Below, one piece after another: positions 7,204 through 11,494 of a stretch of DNA of 11,494 nt. This DNA is from DATIHT01 sp035480415 (GTDB taxonomy: Bacteria > Patescibacteriota > Microgenomatia > Curtissbacterales > GWA2-41-24): NCBI GenBank assembly GCA_035480415.1, contig DATIHT010000014.1, positions 1 through 11,494 of the forward strand. Direction: 5' to 3'. The notes beneath the pieces are model-generated. The model saw only the letters and a program-made list of their open reading frames with translations. It did no database searches and was not told the DNA's origin. Both the position numbers and the translations under genes were made by a program. How positions within the stretch are numbered: the first letter of the stretch is position 1; each line of letters begins with the position of its first letter.

Positions 7204-7815
7204 TTCTTCGCTCAAATGGCCAATATCGGCAATAATTTCTTCAATTATTTTATCTTCCTCCATTTTAAAAATAGTCAGTGAGGTATTTGGAATATTCAAA
7301 TCTGCTCTTTGTTCAAACGGAGTTTGTTTAAAAAGATGAATGAACGCCCTTATTACTCCACCATGAGTGACAATCAAGACAGTTTTTTCTTTGTTTATTC
7401 TTATTATCTCCTCTGCTTCTAAAAAAACTCTTTTCTCGAATTGTGCCAGTGATTCCCCGTCTTCCGGCTGGTACAGATATCGCACATCAATTGGGATCGA
7501 TCTAAGATGTGCAAAAACTTCCTCAACATTTCCACCTTCAAAAACTCCAAATGAACGTTCGTTTAAGTCCGACGAATAAAAAATAGGTAATTTAAGTTTT
7601 TTGGCAATAATAGCAGCAGTCTGTTTTGCCCGCTTTAGCTCTGAACAATAAATTACATCCACACCCATTTTTTGAATCTTATCGGCCAGCAGCTCTGCCT
7701 GGCTCTTGCCTTTTTTTGTCAAAATAGAAGAGTTCGAAGAACCCTGAATTTTACTAACACTATTCCAGTTAGTCTCTCCGTGCCGTGCAAGAATAAGAGT
7801 AATCACTAAAGCCAT
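7195..7815 (-). CDS. Histidine phosphatase superfamily protein (phosphoglycerate mutase/GpmB-like)
   Basis: A soluble 206-residue phosphohydrolase or mutase using a phosphohistidine intermediate. From the ATG at 7815: RHGETNW with nucleophile H12 and R11, SELKRAKQTA with R62, LNERSFGVFEG with proton donor E86, and THGGVIRA with H151. The full catalytic set is present. The substrate loop IQGSSNSSILTKKG (23-36) departs from the usual IQGxxDxPLTxxG by an N for D and one extra residue, so substrate may differ from 3-phosphoglycerate. Start is uncertain: ATG 7815 overlaps a TATAAT-like -10 element and has no Shine-Dalgarno, while GTG 7806 (giving ITLILARHGET after the start residue, normal for the family) lies just where transcription should begin. 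The gene is divergent from the GT39-like gene and converges with the GT2 gene. A glycan-pathway role, such as a phosphosugar phosphatase, is only suggested by context. Confidence 0.9.
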   Translation of the reverse strand: MALVITLILARHGETNWNSVSKIQGSSNSSILTKKGKSQAELLADKIQKMGVDVIYCSELKRAKQTAAIIAKKLKLPIFYSSDLNERSFGVFEGGNVEEVFAHLRSIPIDVRYLYQPEDGESLAQFEKRVFLEAEEIIRINKEKTVLIVTHGGVIRAFIHLFKQTPFEQRADLNIPNTSLTIFKMEEDKIIEEIIADIGHLSEELL

Positions 7816-7830
7816 TATATAATGATTACT
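7798..7830. promoter_or_regulatory. 8-bp inverted repeat flanking the divergent promoter (possible operator)
   Basis: AGTAATCA at 7798-7805 and its exact reverse complement TGATTACT at 7823-7830 are 17 bases apart. The half-site centres lie 25 bp apart and flank the palindromic -10 element. One arm lies in the first codons of the phosphatase gene. The other abuts the plus-strand -10 box, where transcription of the GT39-like gene would start. This position would suit a regulator binding site. Repeats of 8 bp do arise by chance in AT-rich DNA, so function is inferred. Confidence 0.4.
7814..7823. promoter_or_regulatory. Palindromic -10-like element ATTATATAAT, probable bidirectional promoter
   Basis: The perfect palindrome contains TATAAT on both strands: 7818-7823 for the plus strand and 7819-7814 for the minus strand. 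It lies in the only divergent gene junction of the window. Plus-strand transcription would begin near 7830, leaving a leader of about 27 bases before ATG 7857. Minus-strand transcription would begin near 7806-7807, at the GTG codon. Neither direction has a good -35 box at 16-18 bp. Confidence 0.5.
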
Positions 7831-7856
7831 ACCTTAACTTGAGGTACAATTTCCAA

Positions 7857-9290
7857 ATGGTATTGGTAATTCTAATAGCAGCCACATTATTAAGGCTGGC
7901 TACACTTAATCAAAGCCTCTGGCTCGACGAAGCAATAAACCTTAACAACGCAGCAAGCTTAGATTTTAAAACCCTCCTTTTAAAATATTCGCTTTCGGAT
8001 TTTCACCCACCCCTATATCATGCAGTTTTAAAACTATGGATTATGTTGGCGGGTACATCAGAAGTATCTGCAAGAATTCCGTCAGTTGTCTTCGGAGTAC
8101 TTACTGTTTATTTGACATATCTTATTGGCAAAAAGCTTTTTGAACAAAAAACCGCTTTGATTGCGGCAACCCTTATGGCAACAGGCCCATTGGCGATTTA
8201 CTACTCTCAGGAGGCGAGAATGTACTCGATGGCAGCAGCAGCAGCAGCAGCTTCCGTATACTTCTTCGTATCTATTTTAAAAAAAGACAAACTTATTAAT
8301 TGGATTGGTTTCATAACTTCGACGACGGTTCTTCTGTACAGCGACTATTTACCTTATCTCCTATTACCGGTTTACGCAATTTACCTACAAGTTAACAGAA
8401 AAGTCATCAAAAAAGGTACGTTTCGTGCTTTTATACCTGCATTTATTATTATCACAATCGCACTAATTCCCTGGTTGCTGATAATGCCTCAGCAACTTCA
8501 CACAGGTCTTTCGGCAAAAGCAGCATCCCCTGCATGGTCACAAGTAGTAGGTTCTCCCGAGGCAAAAAGCTTACCGCTAACGTTGGTAAAGTTCACAATA
8601 GGTAGAATATCCATCGATAATAATCTAATCTACGCACTCGCCATCGCGCCCATTGCACTTTTTGTAGGGTTCCTTTTCGCGCTAGCTACATTCAGAATTT
8701 CAAAAAGTAGATCATTCTTATGGTACTGGCTTATTCTCCCGCTCGTTTTAGGTTTTGCGCTTTCATTTAAGGTGCCGGTATTTTCTTATTTTAGATTTCT
8801 TTTTATTCTCCCGGCGTTTTACTTAATTGCTGCTTCTGCGATTAATTCTATTAATTGGCCGCCCCTTGTTAGGTTTTTACTTGGAATTTTTTTGGCAATT
8901 AACCTGACATCATCCATAATATATTTCGCAAATCCAAAATTCCGCAGGGAAGATTGGAGAGGTGCAACCGCATATGTAGTCCAAAATTCCAATAAAAATA
9001 CAATTGCCATTTTTGAATCAAACTTCACAATAGGTGCTTTTGATTATTACAATCAGAACAAAGCTCAAGCAGCCGGAGGTCTGGATAGCTTTACCCCGAA
9101 CCCTAAAGCGGTAAAAGAAATAATTGGTAATGCTACAAAAGGCAAAAATAAAGTGTTTTTGTTTCAGTATCTTTCGGGGATTACTGATCCGCAGGGTTTA
9201 ATCTTTGAAAACTTATCCAACCTAGGCTTTGTTAACACAACGACAAAAGACTTCAATGGAGTGGGTTTCGTATACGAATTTACAAAATGA
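7857..9290 (+). CDS. GT39/PMT-type membrane glycosyltransferase (ArnT-like GT-C fold)
   Basis: A 477-residue multi-pass protein expected to transfer a sugar from polyprenyl phosphate to an acceptor outside the membrane. After helix 1 comes SLWLDEA with the catalytic-type D24-E25, then DFHPPLYH (48-55), ARIPSVVFG (72-80) and YSQEARMYSM (E119-A-R-M-Y123). This is the standard order for PMT_2/GT39-like GT-C enzymes. About eleven helices run to roughly residue 345, followed by a soluble domain of about 130 residues. ATG 7857 is chosen because GAGG at 7841-7844 lies 12 bases upstream and the predicted transcription start is near 7830. A TTG at 7839 would add six residues (MRYNFQ) but has no binding site. 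It ends in an ATGA overlap with the methyltransferase gene. A seven-alanine run follows M125. Acceptor (protein or glycan) is unknown. Confidence 0.88.
   Translation: MVLVILIAATLLRLATLNQSLWLDEAINLNNAASLDFKTLLLKYSLSDFHPPLYHAVLKLWIMLAGTSEVSARIPSVVFGVLTVYLTYLIGKKLFEQKTALIAATLMATGPLAIYYSQEARMYSMAAAAAAASVYFFVSILKKDKLINWIGFITSTTVLLYSDYLPYLLLPVYAIYLQVNRKVIKKGTFRAFIPAFIIITIALIPWLLIMPQQLHTGLSAKAASPAWSQVVGSPEAKSLPLTLVKFTIGRISIDNNLIYALAIAPIALFVGFLFALATFRISKSRSFLWYWLILPLVLGFALSFKVPVFSYFRFLFILPAFYLIAASAINSINWPPLVRFLLGIFLAINLTSSIIYFANPKFRREDWRGATAYVVQNSNKNTIAIFESNFTIGAFDYYNQNKAQAAGGLDSFTPNPKAVKEIIGNATKGKNKVFLFQYLSGITDPQGLIFENLSNLGFVNTTTKDFNGVGFVYEFTK
8232..8249 (+). repeat. (GCA)6 trinucleotide microsatellite
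   Basis: Six perfect GCA codons followed by GCT encode seven consecutive alanines at the start of a membrane helix, right after the conserved EARMYSM motif of the GT39-like protein. Length change would keep the frame. It is the only perfect trinucleotide run of this length seen in the window. Confidence 0.8.
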
Positions 9291-10024
9291 AAAAACTAAT
9301 TAAGCAAATATTTAATCATTTTTTTTGGGGCCAGCATCCTGACGCTGCAATAAGATATACACCCGTGATTTCTGAAATAAAAAAACGCGGTCTGGAAAAC
9401 TCAAAAATTCTGGAAATAGGTCCAGGCTCAACTGGGATTGTTCCATATTTAAAACGAAAAATAGACGGAGTTGATATTGACTTTTCTGGTCCTCAAACCG
9501 AACTTCTAAAAAAGATTAAGGCCAAAGGAGTGACATTGCCTTTTCACAAGAATTCGTATGATGTTGTCATCTCTGTTGATGTACTTGAACACCTAAAGGG
9601 CCAGGAAAGAACAAAATCCATCGCGGAAATGTTAAGAGTTGCCAAAAAACTTGCAATTATAATCTGCCCAATAGGAGAACTTTCTCAAAAACAGGATAAG
9701 GAATTGAAGGGCAGATGGGATAAGTTCTTTAACCAAAAAAACCTTTTTTTAACAGAACATGTTCAGAATGGCTTGCCAAAATCTGAAGAAATTTTGGTAA
9801 CTATCGACAAGGAGGCCAGAAAAGTTGGCAAAAAAGTCAAAGTCAAATCTTACCCAAACCTGAACTTGCAAGTAAGAAAACTTTTAATGTACTCTTGGAT
9901 TACAAAAAGTAAGCTCATTTATTATTCTTATTTAAAAGGATATCTGCTCTTCCTTCCGGTACTAAAGCTGGCAAACTTCGGAAACTGCTACCGAAGGGTG
10001 TTTGTGATAGAATTGGCCTCATGA
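9287..10024 (+). CDS. Class I SAM-dependent methyltransferase (Methyltransf_11-like)
   Basis: A 245-residue protein with a Rossmann-type SAM site: motif I ILEIGPGSTG (E43, G45, G47), acidic motif II GVDID (D63/D65), and LPFHKNSYDVVISVDVLEHL (D92, D98, E101-H102), typical of Methyltransf_11 enzymes. About 85 residues follow motif IV, including a hydrophobic and aromatic stretch (about 200-235) that may bind the membrane or a lipid-linked substrate. It overlaps the genes on both sides by 4 bases (ATGA at 9287 and 10021), so it is part of the glycosyltransferase operon. Sugar methylation or end-capping of a glycan chain is the natural guess from context, but a different small or lipid substrate cannot be excluded. 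No cysteine-rich or radical-SAM features are seen. Confidence 0.85.
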   Translation: MKKLIKQIFNHFFWGQHPDAAIRYTPVISEIKKRGLENSKILEIGPGSTGIVPYLKRKIDGVDIDFSGPQTELLKKIKAKGVTLPFHKNSYDVVISVDVLEHLKGQERTKSIAEMLRVAKKLAIIICPIGELSQKQDKELKGRWDKFFNQKNLFLTEHVQNGLPKSEEILVTIDKEARKVGKKVKVKSYPNLNLQVRKLLMYSWITKSKLIYYSYLKGYLLFLPVLKLANFGNCYRRVFVIELAS

Positions 10025-11265
10025 AAATTGCAATTGATGTCTCCCAAATCGTTTATGGCACAGGCGTTTCAAACTACATTAAAAACTTAGTAGAAAACCT
10101 GCTTAAAATAGACCAGGAAAACCAGTACATACTCTTTGGTTCGTCGCTTAGGTCCTACAGCAAACTTGGAGAATTTGCAGCCGGGCTAAACCAATACAAA
10201 AACGTCGAATTTAAATTTATTCACTTCCCACCGACAATTCTTGAGCCTTTAATGAACACCTTAAGAATTGTCCCAATTGAAAAATTTATAGGTGAAGTCG
10301 ACATTTTTCATTCCTCTGACTGGACGCAACCAAAAGTTAAATCCCAAGATACTAAAAAAGTTACGACCATACATGATATGGTGCCATTTCTTTTTCCATC
10401 TTCTACCCACAAGAAAATACTCTCTACTTTTAAAAGGAAAATGGACATTGTAAAAAAAGATGTCGATATGATACTGGCAGATTCTCAATCTACAAAAGAG
10501 GATGTTATTAAATTTTTGCAAATAGACGAGGAAAAAATCCACGTTGTATATCTTGCACCGTCTGAAGAGTTTAAACCTCAAGATGACGAAAAAGTAAAAA
10601 CTGTTCTGGAAAAGTACAAAATAAAAAAACCGTACATCCTTTCTGTTGCGACTCAGGAACCAAGGAAAAATATTCAAAAACTATTGGATGTTTTTGAACA
10701 AATTGTAAAGGAAAGGCCGGAGTACCATTTAGTTTTAAGTGGAAAGTATGGCTGGGGGCCTGGTTTTCACTCTCCGGAAAATGTTATCTGGACGGGTTAC
10801 GTTCCAAACGAAGATTTGATAGCACTTTACACGGGGTGCAGAGTTTTTGCTTACCCTTCTCTCTACGAAGGTTTTGGTCTGCCTGTTTTGGAAGCAATGG
10901 CTTGTGGTGCACCTGTTGTTACTTCTAACAATTCTTCTATGCTGGAGATTGCAAAAGATGCTGCTATTTTGGTTGACCCAAGAAGCAGCGGCCAGATGAA
11001 AAAAGCCATGGAGATGGTGCTTGACCTCAACATGGAAAATTACCAAAGAATGAGCAGAGCAAGTGTGGAAAGGGCCCGCCGTTTTACCTGGCAAAAAACA
11101 GCAAAAGACACACTTAGAGCTTACGAAGACCTGGTAAAAAATACAGCAGCCACAAAACCAGAAGATGCCGAGCCGTCCCAAAAAGATGTTGAATCTGAAG
11201 TGGAGCAACTAGAACAAAAAGAAGAGGACAAAACCTCAAACGACGCGGTATCATTAGATTCATAA
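10021..11265 (+). CDS. GT4 family glycosyltransferase (mannosyltransferase-like) with acidic C-terminal tail
   Basis: A 414-residue GT-B retaining glycosyltransferase. N-terminal loop YGTGVSNYIKNL (from Y12), HDMVPF (H118-D119), ADSQSTKEDV, then the donor-binding domain with SVATQEPRKNI (R215, K216), GYVPNEDLIALY, and E283-x7-E291 in YEGFGLPVLEAMACGAPVV. This layout fits the WbaZ/MtfB-like GT4 branch, often mannosyltransferases, though the sugar is not certain. The enzyme fold should end near residue 373. The remaining 41 residues (374-414) are polar and rich in E/D (about 13 acids against 4 lysines), without hydrophobic helices, and look disordered or weakly coiled. This tail is unusual for the family. 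The gene overlaps the methyltransferase by ATGA and the next GT4 by TAATG, so it is the third of four coupled genes. Confidence 0.88.
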   Translation: MKIAIDVSQIVYGTGVSNYIKNLVENLLKIDQENQYILFGSSLRSYSKLGEFAAGLNQYKNVEFKFIHFPPTILEPLMNTLRIVPIEKFIGEVDIFHSSDWTQPKVKSQDTKKVTTIHDMVPFLFPSSTHKKILSTFKRKMDIVKKDVDMILADSQSTKEDVIKFLQIDEEKIHVVYLAPSEEFKPQDDEKVKTVLEKYKIKKPYILSVATQEPRKNIQKLLDVFEQIVKERPEYHLVLSGKYGWGPGFHSPENVIWTGYVPNEDLIALYTGCRVFAYPSLYEGFGLPVLEAMACGAPVVTSNNSSMLEIAKDAAILVDPRSSGQMKKAMEMVLDLNMENYQRMSRASVERARRFTWQKTAKDTLRAYEDLVKNTAATKPEDAEPSQKDVESEVEQLEQKEEDKTSNDAVSLDS

Positions 11266-11494
11266 TGGTATTTGGGATTGATGGTAACGAAGCCAACACA
11301 ACAAACAGAGTAGGCTCTGGCACCTACGCTTACGAACTTCTCAAACAATTCGCAAAAAACAAGAACCACAAATTCATTGTTTTTCTAAAAGAAAAGCCGC
11401 AATTAAATCTTCCCAAAGAAACAACAAATTTTAAATATTATGTTTTTGGGCCAAAAAAACTTTGGACGCAATTCGCACTACCGGTTAAATTAAC
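11265..11494 (+). CDS. GT4 family glycosyltransferase, N-terminal part only (3' end outside window)
   Basis: An open frame runs from ATG 11265, which shares one base with the previous TAA, to the right edge: 76 codons and no stop. The protein begins MVFGIDGNEANTTNRVGSG and continues TYAYELLKQFAKN. This is the GxGxYxxxL nucleotide-sugar glycosyltransferase N-terminus in the variant (IDGNEAN...NRVG) that I associate with Candidate Phyla Radiation GT4 proteins. The KFIVFLKEKP stretch fits the second strand of a GT-B Rossmann fold. The catalytic E-x7-E lies beyond the window, so family rests on the N-terminus and its position directly behind another GT4. No separate ribosome binding site is visible; translation is probably coupled. 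It may be paralogous to the gene before it. Confidence 0.8.
   Translation, partial: MVFGIDGNEANTTNRVGSGTYAYELLKQFAKNKNHKFIVFLKEKPQLNLPKETTNFKYYVFGPKKLWTQFALPVKL

Noticed and set aside
7180..7215. Bidirectional terminator at the convergent junction
   Set aside because: The genes overlap by 9 bases and no GC-rich hairpin with T-runs is visible there.
7839..7856. TTG 7839 as start of the GT39-like gene
   Set aside because: No binding site precedes it, whereas GAGG lies upstream of ATG 7857. Not fully excluded, since it would add a positive residue before helix 1.
10261..11369. Several long minus-strand open frames opposite the last two GT4 genes (10261-10677, 10735-11208, 11114-11369)
   Set aside because: They are antisense shadows with no recognisable domains and improbable composition; the plus-strand GT4 motifs are clear.
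1..11494. tRNA, rRNA, CRISPR, insertion sequence or prophage signals
   Set aside because: Gaps are too short for RNA genes, no regularly spaced repeats occur, and no transposase, integrase or phage-like protein was found.

Overview
The window is a gene-dense, AT-rich stretch of bacterial chromosome given over almost entirely to cell-surface glycan assembly. It holds eleven genes: ten on the plus strand (the first cut by the left edge, the last by the right edge) and one on the minus strand. No stretch over 300 bases lacks a gene. The longest gap is 75 bases (5219-5293), and no tRNA, rRNA, CRISPR array or mobile element was seen. TGA is clearly a stop codon (it ends genes at 3299, 6370, 9290, 10024 and the minus-strand gene at 7195), so the UGA=Gly code of Gracilibacteria/Absconditabacteria is excluded. 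The low GC, very tight gene overlaps, near absence of Shine-Dalgarno sites and family mix suggest a Candidate Phyla Radiation (Patescibacteria) genome, most likely Microgenomates-like. In particular, the last gene opens with IDGNEANTTNRVGSGTYAYE, a GT4 N-terminus I associate with that group. The lineage call is inference from memory, not a search.

Block 1 (1-5218, plus): a MOP-superfamily (Wzx-like) flippase, an ALG5-like GT2 expected to make a polyprenyl-phosphate sugar, a GT-C-like multi-pass protein, and a large YfhO-like multi-pass protein, all overlapping end to end. Block 2 (5294-7203, plus): after the 75-base gap, a GT4 and a GT2 enzyme joined by an ATGA overlap. A histidine phosphatase (7195-7815) lies on the minus strand, its 3' end overlapping the end of block 2 by 9 bases. 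Block 3 (7857-11494, plus) is divergent from the phosphatase: a GT39/PMT-type membrane glycosyltransferase, a class I methyltransferase, a GT4 with an acidic tail, and a second GT4 cut off by the window.

Together the genes fit a lipid-linked glycan pathway. Cytoplasmic GT4/GT2 enzymes would build the glycan on a carrier, the methyltransferase could modify or cap it, the flippase would export it, and the GT-C-type proteins would add sugars outside the membrane from polyprenyl-phosphate donors made by the ALG5-like enzyme. No polymerase, ligase, sugar-nucleotide synthesis gene or initiating phosphoglycosyltransferase was recognised, so the acceptor (S-layer protein, lipid or other) is unknown.

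The most notable non-coding signal is the short divergent region at 7798-7856. It holds a perfect palindromic -10-like element (ATTATATAAT) inside a perfect 8-bp inverted repeat, with geometry that suggests a leaderless GTG start for the phosphatase.
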